DNA from: Aaosphaeria pasadenensis
Taxonomy: Eukaryota; Ascomycota; Dothideomycetes; Pleosporales
Length of the DNA: 64,000 nt
NCBI GenBank assembly: GCA_022813625.1
Contig: JAKLMB010000057.1
Coordinates: 1 to 64,000, forward strand
Direction of reading: 5' to 3'
Shown: positions 33,636 through 47,500 of the stretch, one piece after another
Numbering within the stretch: position 1 is the stretch's first letter
Layout of the letters: each line of letters starts with the position of its first letter
The notes under the pieces: generated by a model
The model's input: only the letters and a program-made list of their open reading frames with translations
Told to the model about the DNA's origin: nothing
Databases searched by the model: none
Program-made: the position numbers and the translations under genes

Positions 33636-34515
33636 TGTGGGTGAATCAGAATATACATGCTTGGTCGCGAAGAAGTGCATTCATACCTATAGGTACTTAG
33701 GTGGTAAATAAAGTGACTTACTCCGGGATGTCTAAATAAGGTATGAGGGCTCTCAGGACGGCAATGCCTTTCGTGGGATCACATGCAGTGACAAGCATGA
33801 TGTAACAGTAACAACGCTTGTCTTTTAATCATGAGAGATCGATCCAAAAAGGCAAGAGATGTGACGATGTACGAGGATGAACGTACCATATCCTCGAAAG
33901 AGCTTGCCCCCAAATGCGGGGAACATTGCAGGGCTCTCGGTAAACAATAGCCCGGCTACAAGTACCCTGGCTTTTGACTGCACGAACATATTACTATGCG
34001 TTAAAGTTGATAGATTGTTGTTATCGACTTGGCCTATTGCTTGTTTTGCGGGTTTAATTTGCCTTGCTGTGTGGAGGATGGTATATGATGACGTCGCGCA
34101 GGATGGTCCTGCTTTCTTCCGACAGCATCACATTCCCATTATCAGGAACCTCAAGGTTCATATGCTCCTACGCTAACTTGTATTGCCTACTAGCTATCAC
34201 CCGTATCAACGGCGGTATACTCATTCAGGTTGCAATCAAAGGTGGAGATCAGCGCTGGTAGGCTGACAGTAAACCCTTCATTATTTCCTGTTCGCCCCAA
34301 CAATTACCCACTGTTGCATTGATTTGCTTGACAAGAACAAACACAAACGACTACAATGTCCTTAGTATCGGTTTCTTTATAGGCCGACAAAACCTAATCG
34401 AAGTACCAGAAATTTAACATTTACTATGAACCATAGATCCTATCCTGTTTTACTCACTACGCCTGCCCACCTAAAATCCACATTGCGCCGGAGTACCAAC
34501 ATAGCAATCCTCCCC
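33636..34515. other. Intergenic, between GH3 and PKS genes
   Basis: 880 bp containing the GH3 promoter and the PKS 3' end. I find no gene and no GTGGGG/CCCCAC motif. It is a natural boundary between the aromatic cluster and the polyketide cluster. Confidence 0.5.
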
Positions 34516-37500
34516 TCAAGCCGATGCTTTTTGTATCTTGCTCTTTGCACATACATTCTTAGCCAACGTCGCAATTGTACCACTAGCTAGCAACTCAAGT
34601 ACTTGTAAAGCCGACTCAAACTCCCTAGTGATGAAATTCCGCACGTCAATTGCCGTTAAAGAGTCTAAGGAGTAGCTCGATAGACTTCGAGTCGGATCTA
34701 CCTCTTCCAAATCAAGGCCTAAAGTCTTCGCTATTTTTTCGACAAGCCCATTACATACAACCTGCTCGGCATCGGTTGCTGTGGCCGCCGCTTTGAATGC
34801 TGCATTCCACGAAACTGTCTTAGCACCGTTGTTCAACAGCGCGGCGGTGGCTTCGGCCTCTAGACGCAAGTGTTTGTATTTGGCGTCGGTTGCCCAAAAT
34901 GGTAAATTCGTTGGATCAAGACTGACGCCGGTAATAATGTGGTCGTTGCAGCTCCGTGATGCAGTGCCGTCAAGAATCGACTCTAATAAGGAGAATACTT
35001 CTGCCTCGTAGATGTAGTTATCGCCAATGTTTCTCTGGACGTCTTTCCACATTTCGGCATTCTCAAATATGTACCCGGCATCCATAACCGCCGTAGGACC
35101 AAGGGAAGCACAAGGCATACCAAGCGCACGACGATACTGCGCGAAGGCATCGAGAAATGAATTCGCAGCGGCGTACGCAGCTTGGCCTCTGCCTCCCATG
35201 GCGGCAGCGGATGAGGAGTAAACAATGAAGAAGTCAAGTGGGACAGATTGAAAGGCATTATGGAAGTTCCAGACGCCCTGCACTTTCGATTCGATCACGT
35301 CTGTCCAATCATTGAGGACCATTTTGTCGAAAAGAGTATCCTGGAAAAAAATTAGTAACTGTCATTTCGTACAAATATAGACGTGATACTTACGCGAAGC
35401 GTCATTGCACCGTGAATGATACCACGAACGGGTGGGAGCCCAACCAATCCCTTGCACATGAACGAATCTATGCTCGCCCTCTTCGCGACATCGCAACTCT
35501 GTACAACGACATTCACACCTACTGCCATCATGTCGTCTACCAAGATCTTCACAGAACCAGTCACGGACCCCGTACGTGACAAAAGAACGATGTTCTTGGC
35601 ACCCTTCTTCGCCATCCATCTTGTCATGCCTCTGCCTAATCCGCCAGTACCACCGATCAGGATGTACGTCGCGTCTTCCTTGAACAGCTTGTCTTCTCTC
35701 TTGGAGGGAGTCGCTTTGATGGTATCTTCATTGTTCAATGTGATGACGGTCCTGCTCTCTGTAGATGAAGACTGCACTTGCTTGAGAGCCTGTGACATAA
35801 CGGAAATGGATGATACGTCGGATCCGTGGGTTTCGCATATTTTACCCTGTCGGAGGGACCGAGATATCTCTCTGATAAGACGCTGTATCACTCGCGGTCT
35901 ATCTTTTGCGATGCTATGGATGTCACATGACAACAACGCAGCATTACTGTCTAGGGCAGTCAAATCGACGTGAGCCTTCTTAGACGCATCGCTGGATTCA
36001 ACGCGAATAAATCTGCCGAACTTCGCGAGGCATTCCAGCCCAGACTGCATCAACTTCGGATCATTCTCTATGCCTAGTACAACATCAACGCGACGGTTTG
36101 TTGAGATTCTTCGAATCGAGTGCCAAAGTTGATCGTCCTGGCTGGAGAGGATATGATCTTCTGGAAGACCATACGCATCCCTTAAGAGGACCTTGTCCTT
36201 GGACGTCGACACGGTCACGAAGATTGTTGATCCGATGTTTTGCGCAAGTGTAATTGCTGCTTGGCCTGTTGCTCCGGCGCCGTTCAATATGAGAATCAGG
36301 TCATTTTCATCCAGGTGGGCAAGATCAAACAAGGAGTACCGTGCAGCGCATTGAGCCAGCGGTAGGTTTGCTGCTTGCTGGAAGGAAACGTCGTCGGGAA
36401 GCTTCAACACAAATGGCGAGTCGGTTCGAACGGAAGTGGCGACGGATCCAGTAGCAACAGCGGCCACTCTATTCCCCATCGCGATGTCTCGGACGTCCTT
36501 TCCGACTCTGCGTACGATGCCGCTGCACTCTTGTCCGATGCTTGAATTACTAATGCGACCACTGTAGATGTGTGCATCCATCAGACTGATTCCCACTGAT
36601 TTCACTTCGATCTCCACTTGATTGGCTAGTAAATCTTGAGTCAGCGAGGGGTCGTCCACAAAATGTAGAGAGTCAAGTGAGTTAGGAGTAGGATCAGCTA
36701 GTTTCAGTGCTCGACGTTGGTCCCCGAACGTTGTCTCCTCCACGGCAGGAGGATAAGATTGCTTGTGAACGTAATCATTGACGATTTCATCTTTAACGAT
36801 CCTGGGAGTCCAGAAACGACCTTTTCGCTCTTGAAATTCCAACTCAACGTTCGCGATTGTTGTCGCGTCGATCACTGCGGAGAGAACCTGGATGATGGCT
36901 GTGGTTGCGCTTATGGTATCAAGCGGTTGGTCTGCATCTAGGTCCAAAGTCGCGAACTTGAACATACTCTCAGATCGTATTGCTCGGCTGAAGCCAGACA
37001 CCATGTTGCTGGTAGGATTCCCGTTTGCTTGACCGTACGCGCCACGGGTTACCCAAAGAAGTGAGTGGGCGTTTTGAACCAGTTTTTGTAATGACGACAA
37101 GGTTTTCTCTGTCACGTTCGACAGAATTGAATGATCGAGTTCTGTCAGGCAGATGCAGACTTTTCCCGTAGGGTCAATCAGATCTAGTTGGCCCATTTCG
37201 ACGTTGGCCCCTCCTCGACTCTGGACAGAAGCTGCAAGAAATAGCGCGAGAGTCTTTTGAGACATTGTTTGGCCATGTATTATTAGTACTGGCTCGGCCA
37301 CAGCGCCCATTTCGTGGCCAAACGTTGTTTCTTGAGGACTGTCTACTCGGCCGTGACAATCTACGTTGACGCCATCCAAGATGGGTTCCCAAATTTGCTT
37401 GAAACACAGATCACGAGCGGTTTCTTCCGTTTCGCCCATATCTGAGGTCGGCAGTGGGGCGATGGTCAGATCTTCGATCGAGATTGCAATTTCTTTCTCG

Positions 37501-40500
37501 GTGACTGCAAGCATGGAAGCCTGGCTCGTTCTTTCGGTCGACAGTGGCATCGGTGAAGTGCAATATGCCTGCAAGATCTTCCCAGGGTTCTTTACTGATC
37601 GTAAGACTTTTGGATAGACAGTGATCTTCTTAATGGATGATGGCAGGCAAATCGTGTTGACTGTCCTGCGGCCAACGCCGAGAATTGGCCAATACATTTG
37701 GACGAGCTGCTCCAGTAGGGAAGGATGAATCGTACTTCCTGTTTCCGTCCGCTCGGGCATTTGCGACGCTGTGTCCGTAACGGTAATTGTTGCAGCTGCA
37801 CATTGGTCGGTTGCGCAACAGTTTTCAATGCCTTGAAATGCAGGGCCATAAGTGACACCAAGTTGGGACAGCGTATCGTACAGATTTGTACCCTCTATTG
37901 ACGAGTCCACCTCCCTTGTGTGTTCGATCATGTCATTCAATCGTGCAAGAGAGTGTCCAGATCGAGTCTCTGTATCCAGTACGTCTACCTCATTCGTCTT
38001 TATGGTGATGGTACCAGTACAGTTCTCTGTCCAACCTTTGCTGTTCGAGTGCGAGTGTATGATAAAGGAATACGTAGTCTTCTCGGATCCTTCCTTGGAG
38101 GGGCGGAAGGAAGTAGTCAATTCAACTTGGTCGTCTGGCATCATCAAGGGTGTATGAACATTGAGGTCGTAAATGTCGATCTGTTCAGCGTCAATGCCTC
38201 TTGTTGTTGCTAATTGAGCAACGGCCTCAACGCTCATGGCAACAAAAGCAGAGATGGGGAATATTGTAAGACCTTGTATCTTGTGATCCCTAAGCCATGG
38301 AATATCATCGAGCCGTACAATATTTCTCCAAATTGGTTCCAATTCATTCGAATAATTTGCAGTTGATCCTAATAAATCATGCCGGGGAAATTTCCGATTC
38401 TTGTGCATATGAGATATTCGAGATTCATGCCAATAGGTGGTAGAGTGATTCCAAGGATACTTGGGGAGGTCCACCAGAAGACCTGGCATGGTTGAAGATG
38501 TTGGGAAGTTGATCTTTGCGAAGTTTAACTCGCTGCCTTTACAGAAAAGTGACGACGCTAGTTCTAGCATTGCATCAACGGCGTGCCTTTTGCGAACAAG
38601 GGTCGGTGCGTATGACAGTTTTGCTGTCGCACCGCCGACGGCTTTCAAAATTTGTTTCACCGGACCTTGTAGGGCAGAGTGAGGGCCGATTTCAACAAGT
38701 ACATCGACGCCAGTAGCGAAATCCTCTGTGGGTGCAACGAGCTTCGCGCACGCTTGTGCAAATCGTACCGGACTTGTTAAATTTCTAACCCAATAGCTAG
38801 AGTCAAAATCTGAATGGAGTGCCTCTTTCCCAGTAAGAGACGAGAAGAAACGCACATCGGAAGACCTAGGCTGTGGTAAACTTTGGATCGAGCTCATATA
38901 GTCTTCAGCGATCAGGTCCATGTGATGAGAGTGGTAAGCTGTCTCAATCAATAACTTGCGATTGAAGATCTGCTTTTCCTCCATTTTCTGTTGGATTTCA
39001 GCTATGGCCGAGGAATCTCCAGATATAGTCAGACTCTGAGGGCTGTTGTAGCATGCGATTCGAGCTTTTCCATTGGTGATAGATGAAAGAGTATCCTCGA
39101 CATCTTCATATCCGCAGCCAATAGCCAACATACTACCCTCGAGGTAGGGATGTCTTTCCTTCAAGACTGGGATGAGTCGACCACGATGATGGGCAATGAT
39201 CATTGCGGATTCTACTGATAAAATCCCGGCCGCGTAAGCTGCTGCTATCTCGCCAGATGAGTGGCCGACTACAGCAGCTGGTGTTACTCCCCAAGATCGA
39301 AGTAGATCTATGATTGCCAATTGTATAGCCGTACACGATGGCTGGCTGATGTGTGCCTGGTTTATGCGCGTATTTTTCTCGTCCAGATTCAGTTCTTCGA
39401 TCAGATCATACTGCGCACCGATTCCCTGCAGCGTTTGACTTGCGACATCGATCGTTTCTTGAAACACGGGATAGCTACTGTAGAGTTCTTTCCCCATTGC
39501 CCACCATTGTGCTCCTTGTCCTGTGCAGACAAAACCAACTCTAATGGGGTGGCCTGTCTCTTTCAAGGGCTTGATTGTTCCATTGGAAATCCTCTCCACC
39601 AGTTCGAAAGACTCACTGGCAGGTATCGCTACGCGCCATGGTAGAAGTGATCGGCGTTGACCTAACGTATAGGCTACTTTACTCATGAGATCTCTTTGGA
39701 ACATTTCTGGCCTCTGTTCCAGATACACTCCAAGATTGCTCATCATTGATATGCAAGCTGCCTTATCGGCTGCTGAAAGAATGAACAAACGTTTGCGAGG
39801 GGCTTCTTTCGAAGAAGCAGCGCCATTATTGTGGTTTTGTCGCATGGGCGGCCTTTCCATTACAATATGGGCATTTGTCCCACCGAATCCAAAGTTGTTG
39901 ACACTGGCAAATCGTTTTCCACGGGGCCAAGGCAGCTGTCTGACTGGTACCTTAAGACCCCAGTCATCGAATGGTATCCGAGGGTTTCCGACTTTGAAAT
40001 CATAGTTTGGCAGGATGAACCCCCTATCTAGCATTACTGTTGTCTTGATCATTGCGAGGATTCCAGATGCTGATTCCAAATGGCCGATATTGGACTTTAC
40101 GGATCCGAGGAAGAGGGGGTTCTTCTTGGTTCGACCTTCATTGAATACATTGTGTAATGCAGTTACCTCGATAGGGTCACCTACTCTCGTTCCTGTGCCG
40201 TGGGCTTCGACATAGCCAGTGAAGGTTGGATCAAGACCTGCATTCTTGTATATCGAGCGGACCAGCTTTTCTTGGGATTCCCCGTTTGGCATAGTGATAC
40301 CCGGAGTGTAGCCATCTTGGTTTACGCCGCTAGCAGCAACGATTGCTCGTACACAATCGTTGTCCCTCAATGCTTGATCTAATGGCTTGAGCAGAAGCAT
40401 GCCACAGCCTTCGCCTCGGCCATATCCAGTCCCACGAGCATCGAACGAAAAGCACTTTCCACTATCACCCAAGAGTCTAGCAGATGTTAACAATTTCGGT

Positions 40501-41617
40501 TGTTCATTAATTGTTGGCACGCCATGACACAATAATGCTTACCTAGATGTAGAATAATTGATGAAATACTCAGGTATGATGTTGAGGTTGCACCCTCCTA
40601 CCAGAACGACACTAGACTCGCGGTTTCGTAAACTTTGGCATCCAAAATGCACTGCAGTCAACGAAGAGGAACACGCTGTATCCATGGTGACACTTGGACC
40701 TCGCCAGTCGAAGAAATGGCTGATCTTATTCGATTGCATAGCAAGATGATTTCCTGCAAGTTGTTAGACGACATGGAATATTATTTCAAACTGAACCCAC
40801 CTGTTGCTTGAAACATTGGTTGAGTCTCTGAATCTCTAAATAGATCAAACTCGTATTCTGGTGAGCCTGCACCGATGAAGACGCCAAAATCCTTGCCAAC
40901 AGTGTCATGTTTGGGAACACCAGCACTGTCCAAGGCTTCGTATGCGCATTCTAGAAGGATACGTTGTTGTGGGTCCATGGACGTTGCTTCTAGTTCCGTG
41001 ATGCTAAAGAAGGGTGCGTCGAACTTGGTGATGTCTTGTTGTATGAAGGAGCCTCCATTGGTGTTGACGCTGCCCAACTTTCCTGCATTCGGATGGTAAA
41101 AGCTTGCATTGTTGAATCTTTCTGGGGGTATTTCAGGTGACCATGAGCTTCTACCCCTAGAAATCATCTCGAAAAACTCATCCGCTGTTGACGCAGCCCC
41201 TGCCCTTACTGCGATGCCGATGACAGCAATAGGCATACTGGCTTCAGTCCTCGATTCTACTCTTGGCGGTGGAAGCGACGCCGTTGAATCGAAATCGCTA
41301 GGAGGGGTTTCGATTCCATTGACTGAGTCCAGATCACTGGACTGCTCGGTTTGGAAGGGCTCCAAAGAGCCCTCACGCGAACCGCGATCTTCTGAATGAG
41401 CATTTGTCGGGTTGAGTTCATTGAATCCATTGATCTCCTCATTGATCTGCTGCTCACCATTGGCTCCATTCGGATGAGGCTCACCGCGACACCCATTTTC
41501 CACCTCGGCGAGTATCATTCGGCCAGGAGCCATGGCTTTGTTGTTGAGGTCGAGATCAGTGCTTTCAAAAGACAAGCATAGCTGCCTTGGATTGGAACAA
41601 TGAAGATGGAACACCAA
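34516..41617 (-). CDS. Highly reducing type I polyketide synthase (KS-AT-DH-ER-KR-ACP)
   Basis: Four exons (41617-40801, 40753-40543, 40476-35394, 35340-34516) give 2311 residues. KS: Cys300 in DTACSSSL, His in VEAHGTGT and KSNIGHLESASG. AT: TGQGAQWWAMG and GHSSGEIAAAYA. DH: His in LRDHKIQGLTIFP. No C-methyltransferase domain is recognisable between DH and ER. ER: starts near QVEIEVKSVGISLMDA; its NADPH loop reads LNGAGATGQAAI, unlike the usual AAAGGVGQAAI. KR: GGTGGLGRGM and Tyr in GQAAYAAAN. ACP: Ser in SYSLDSLTAID near the C-terminus. There is no releasing domain, which fits the separate hydrolase next door. The start may instead be the Met at 41533. The product is unknown. Confidence 0.95.
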
Positions 41618-42907
41618 GGATGAGTTTTACACAGCATAAATCAAGGATCCTACCGCCTTTAAGTTTAACGTCGCATGATTATACCTCACATCTTCACCCG
41701 GTTCTCAACATCGACCGGTCTGGATTGCGAATTTTCCCGGTTTCTCATGCTTAGGAATGTGAGGACCGTCCGGCCGAAAAGTCCGTCTCCGACACTCGAT
41801 TACAATTAATCAGAAATTGACCGCGCGTAGGAAGCGGAGCTCATCTCAAAAGCTTCCTCTTTCTCTATATTATCTTCTGCCTGGGACCAATGTTGATAAT
41901 CTCGGTGCACGTCTCCGAATGGTCCACTGACGAGCAAGGTGATAAATTCAACCATTACCAGGCACAGACGACATGCCTTACAGATTAGACGGGGCAGATC
42001 GTTGTTGAGATTGAGCAATTTCAGGGGAAAGTGGCGATCACACCTTATGGTAGCATGGTTTATGACAGGTACAATGACGATATGTATTTTGTAGTTATTG
42101 GATATCAAAGTTTATGATCAAGATTCGAATGAAGGTGACATGGCTTCTCTTAATATCAACCCAACAATGATCAATCAATACTTCATTGGGCTTTATCTGA
42201 GGCAGATTGTAGACATTTTATAGTAACTGGAGGCCAGTGTCCCCTCGGTCTAGACTTGCGGGAAAAGGGCGACAGGAGCACCGCGAGGTTCATGTCTCTA
42301 GCAGTACTTGCCGATCTGACGCCCAAAGGGTACCTGTTATCATATCCCGGGCAGAGATTCCCTTGAAAACAAACTATTGTGACGTGAGTTCAAAGGGCAA
42401 TAATCTAAAATGGACTTTGTAGAATATTGTGAGCTGTACTCTCAGCCAATCACATTTTGCTCTACGGATGTTTCGTGCATATATTACAAGCAAACGCCTA
42501 TTGCCGATTCTATCAAGTAGAGCTCTGCCAGCATGCCGTCGTACAAAGACAAATCCTTGATGCCGAGCAATCTACCGGTTCTCCTGCTCGCCTTGTACAA
42601 TCTAGTGATATCAATGTACACAGCACTATATTACGTCGTGGTTTCAAAGCATTGAAACTGGAACAGATCTTGATATAGCCATCCCGGGCGTCAAAACCGC
42701 CCTCATGTGAAAGAATCTTTCCCGTCAGGTGCACAATAGGGGGAGAATGATGGATTTGAGTAAATCAGCTTATAATGCTTTCTTATGATGATCTTGATAT
42801 CGGGACTAGACATTTGGAAAATTTCTATTTAGTCTCATTGATGTACTGCTGAAACTGGCTGAACTATTTCAAGCGACGTCTTTTTGAATTGGAAAATCAT
42901 TGAAATC
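41618..42907. promoter_or_regulatory. Divergent promoter region: PKS / FSH1 hydrolase
   Basis: 1.29 kb between divergent starts, with no supportable gene. Divergence of the PKS and its likely releasing enzyme suggests joint regulation. No cluster-wide motif was recognised by eye. Confidence 0.45.
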
Positions 42908-43883
42908 ATGAAGTTTTTGTGCCTTGCAGGCGCATTTGGAAATAGTGATGTAGGTACTTCTTCCTAAGTTGAAAAGATTCGCTTACTGATGTCGCTGCAG
43001 AAGTTTCGAGTTCAGCTCGGTGCGTATTGATAATTTGCATAGAATACTTTCCTGACTTAAATCCAAGCTCCAATCGTGAACGAACTGGAAAGCGATGGAA
43101 CTGCTAGCTTCCATTTCATCCATGGGCAACATGAGGCCGTTCCCCCACCGGGGTATGAGGACTTCTTTGGCGGACCTCCCTTTTTCCGATTCTTAGAAGA
43201 AAGCAAAGATCCTGAGGGTGTAGACGGCCTCGAAAGAATACGCGACTTTCCCGTTGGTGCATCGCCGGAAGATACTTTGCGGCTCTTCAATCCTCTGGGC
43301 TCGTCCGAAGGACTAGCCGTGACAGCCACAGAGGCTTTGAATTATCTCAGAGACATCATAGACAAGGAGGGTCCTTTCGATGGAGGTAAGAGCTTCATGT
43401 GAATTTAGTGGTCCAAGCTGACAGGAGCATAGTCATTGGCTATTCGGAGGGTGCGCTTATCGCAGGAACCATGATATTGAAGGAGAAAGAGATGAGGGAA
43501 CGCGGCGGGTACAGCAACTCTATCAAGTTGGCTATGTTCTTTGGCGGCTGGCCTCCACTAAAGCCAGATCTTCAAGGATTTATGCTATCGGACGAGACAG
43601 ACCTAACACTTCCAGTGGCATCGTGCCATGTCAGTAAGTAATTACGCTCATGCGGAATCGGTTACGACGACCATCACTAATCGCGTCATCGCACAACAAA
43701 GTCGGCTCATTAGATCCCTACCTCGACGGCTCCATGGCCCTCTTTAATGTGTGCGATTCAGATAGGGCATTTTTATTCGATCATGCCAAAGGCCACACGA
43801 TCCCCCGAGACAAGGATACAGTGAAGGAGCTATGTGATATCGTGCGCGATATGATTGCGGATATTCATGATGATCAGCCGTAG
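42908..43883 (+). CDS. FSH1-family serine hydrolase, LovG-like thioesterase candidate
   Basis: Five exons (42908-42949, 43001-43019, 43068-43385, 43433-43633, 43702-43883) give 253 residues, the usual size for FSH1 proteins. The start MKFLCLAGAFGNSD carries the family's N-terminal signature. Nucleophile Ser lies in VIGYSEGALI, the Asp in GSLDPYL and the His in AKGHTIPRD. In lovastatin biosynthesis the FSH1-family protein LovG releases the product from a reducing PKS that has no thioesterase; this PKS also lacks one, so the same role is likely. The second exon is only 19 bp, which automated models may miss. Confidence 0.9.
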
Positions 43884-44597
43884 AGATAGGGATTACCCCA
43901 AACAGAATGTATAGGGTTCTCCATTGGTTATTGCGCATGTGGACGGTCGGGGAAATTACCTTCTATGCGGCTCTTCGAGAGGGGAAACCATGTAAAGATT
44001 GGCCAATAGATTTAAACCAGGATGTTGAACGACCACTAGTTCACTATTAATTGACGACTGCCGTGCTACCTCTCCGGTACAAGGGTACATAACATGTATC
44101 AGATACAGCCTCTAACGTTTGTATTCCGGCCTTATTCTTCCTAGTATTAAATCAACTGCCGACACTAGTGGCCGTCTCATTGACCCATTCACAACAACCA
44201 TTCTCACACCTGTAAACCTCAACATGATAAGCCGCTCGAATATTCCGAAGGTACACAACTTGCATCACCCTGGGAATTTTGACGCGGCGCATTCAGCCAG
44301 ATTATTGTTCTCATCCTTCGACCGCGTCCCAATCTCCAACTCATCAATCTTCGAGCACACCGTTGAAGCACTTTACAACAGGCGGGATTTTGACTTACGC
44401 GTCAAAGTCGATCCTAAATCATCATGTCGATAAGTTTCCGACTGTCAAGGCGTTTTCTAAAACGTACACAAGTTTTCTTCGAAGCGTGAGACAAGATGGG
44501 TGAAGGTCGAGCCAAGATGCAATCCTCAAGGCAATTTTTAGTAGGCGAAGATGGTCTTGGATGAAGAAGATGTTGTACGAAACTGACTTGGATACAG
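43884..44597. other. Intergenic and unresolved N-terminus of the ABC transporter
   Basis: 714 bp between the hydrolase stop and the first secure ABC transporter exon. The first transporter exon(s) must lie here. One option starts at the ATG near 44425 and splices from a GTGAGA donor near 44487; another uses the frame with FSKTYTSFLRS. Neither is convincing enough to fix. Confidence 0.4.
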
Positions 44598-47500
44598 AGA
44601 ATCTTTTGGTACGCGACTCCGCTCCAGCGTACCTGGCTTATCTCGGGAGCACTTGCCTCGGCGGCAGCTGGTGTCACCATTCCCTTGATGAATTTGATCT
44701 TCGGTAGGTGTTCCAGCAACTCTAGTGACCGCAAAATATCTAATTGAATGCAATGCAGCAAGACTAGTCGACATATTTACGGCATTCTACGCTCGTTACT
44801 ATACTGGCTGGACACCAGAGAAGTTTCGTGAAGAAATTGCGAAAAATGTGTAAGTGTATCCTACCATGAGCATTGTCACTGCTCTAAATAATCTTCTTTA
44901 GTCTTATTATGCTATACATCTTTGTTGCAAGACTCATTCTTGTATACTATGCTGTGGTAAGTACGCCATCGACACCATCTCCAACATCAAATATTGATAC
45001 CCACAGCTCGGCTTCCGTCATACCGGGCTTCAAATATCCGCCGCTCTCCGACTTGATTACTTGACTTCTTTAATGAGACTACCAGTCTCTACTGTTGACA
45101 ATATACCTCCAGGGCACACAGCAGCTACCATCACCTTGACTGCAAGTCAAGTTCAAGATGGAATATCAGAAAAACTGTGTATGCTCATACAGAATGTATC
45201 GCTGATAATTTCGGCAATAGTGGTCTCTTTTATCTACAGCTGGCTACTGGCTCTCGTTACCGTGTCTGGTCTTGTCTTCGTCGTCGTTACTTATGCTATC
45301 ACACTGCGGTACATCGTTAAGACATGGGAACAAATATCTGAGTCTGATCGCGAGGGTGCAGCCACAGCTAGCGAGACAATTTCATCCATTCGCATGGTGG
45401 CAGCATATGGATCGGAGAAGAGGCTGGCGGGCACATACCGCCGATCAATCGATCAGGCCGTGATATCAGGACGTAAGTTGTCTTGGTGGGTCGCAATTCA
45501 GTCTGCACTTGGTGAGTTTCACTTTAGTCTATTGAGTCAAAACTCGGCTAACGCATATCAAGCATTCTTTGCTATCTATGGGTAAGAGTCTTCCGGTTTT
45601 TGCTTCAAATACGCTAACTAAAGTAATTAAGAACTGCTGCGCTCTGTTTTTGGTGGGCAGTTCATTTGTATGTGACGAGGAAGATCACGGATGTCGAAGT
45701 GTTACTTGTTGTTATCACATCCATCCTAACGATTGTCATGTCTGTGGGCTCCATCTCTGCTCCTCTATCCGCATTAGGTAAGTCATCAACCAATGTTGTT
45801 GTGAATCATGTTACTCATGTTTTGCCCGAAGGACGCGCAGCCAGTGCTGCTGGAATCATTTACGCAGTAATTGATGCCCCGAAGGCACAATCCGAAGGCA
45901 CGACAATTACCGAGAGATTCGAAGAAAACGATATTATACTCGAAAATGTCAATTTTACATACATAGGGAGACCGGACCAGCGTGTCCTGAAGAATGTCAC
46001 GGTAACGTTTCCTTCTGGAAAGAGTACAGCAATCGTAGGACAATCTGGGTCTGGCAAAAGCACGATAGTTGCCTTGATTCAGAGGTGGTACGAGTTAGGC
46101 GTCGGTGCGGATGAGGATCCGGTGGTATGTACCTCGTCCACAATGCTTCGATACATTAATCTGTATCGTACTTATCGTTTTAGATCAATCTACTTCGAAA
46201 CGGTCATATAAAATTCGGGGAACACGATCTTCACGAATTGGATCTCAAGTGGTGGCGATCACAGATTGGTTTGGTACAGCAAGAACCAGTGCTGTTCAAT
46301 GCCTCCATATTTGAAAACGTATGCCATGGTCTCATTGGCACGCAATGGGAGAGGGAATCTGAGGACACGAAACGAGTCCTCGTAATCCGAGCTTGTGAGG
46401 AAGGTAAGATGCTCCTGTCAAGCTGTCGCGATGATAACCCTGCTCATTCTGTTAGCATTTGCCCATGACTTTATCTCCCGCTTGCCGCATGTAAGTCTCC
46501 ATCTCCTCCGACCCAAAGGTAACAAATTAAGACTCTATAGGGATATGACACCAACTGTGGTGATGCGGGAATTCATCTCAGTGGGGGACAGCGACAAAGG
46601 CTTGCCATCGCTCGCTGCATCATCAAGAGACCTTCTATTGTCATTCTTGATGAGGCGACGAGCGCGATCGACGTTCGTGGAGAGCGCAAAGTCCAAGCTG
46701 CTCTTGATCGTGCGGCCCGAGGACGAACCACAATAGTTATCGCTCATAACCTCTCTACCATTAAAAAAGCTGACAACATCGTTGTACTTCAGAAGGGAAT
46801 GGTCGTCCAGCAAGGTAGCCATGAGAAGCTCATGAAGAACCGAGCAGGGGTGTACCACCGACTCTTGAATGCCCAACGCCTGTCTACAGGCGACGACTCT
46901 GGGGACAGGAGATCATTTGCCGCATATGTGGATGCGTTGGACGCAAAGGAATGGCCTGCTTGCAACGCGACAGTGAGCAATGATTGCCTCCCTTTGAACA
47001 GTGCCGCCTCAAAAACCTTTCGCGCCATGCTGATCTTCGGTCGAATGATTTTGGAACAAAGGGGTGGCTGGTATTGGTATCTTTTCATACTCCTTGCCTC
47101 CGCCGGAGCTGGAGGTAAGTCTCTGGGTCCTATCAGTCGATGCCATCACTAGTTGCTAATCATTAATTTACCAACAGCTGCCTTTCCCGTACAGTCTTAC
47201 CTTTTCGCGAAACTAGTATCCGTATTCTCCTATTACGGAGAGTACCTGATTGACGAAACAAAATTCTGGTGCCTCATGACCGTTGTCCTCGCTTGTTGCG
47301 TCGGTGTATGTTATTTCGCCCTAGGCTGGACATGCAATTCAGTCTCCTTTGTAAGATACCATATTTTTGCTCGAGCCAATATGAATCATCTGACAAATAC
47401 GCTCGCAGGATATCGTCGCCCAGTACCGTTCCGAATATTTTGAAAATATTCTTCGGAAGCCCATAGCGTTCTTCGATGAAGAAGACAACTCGACAGGGGT

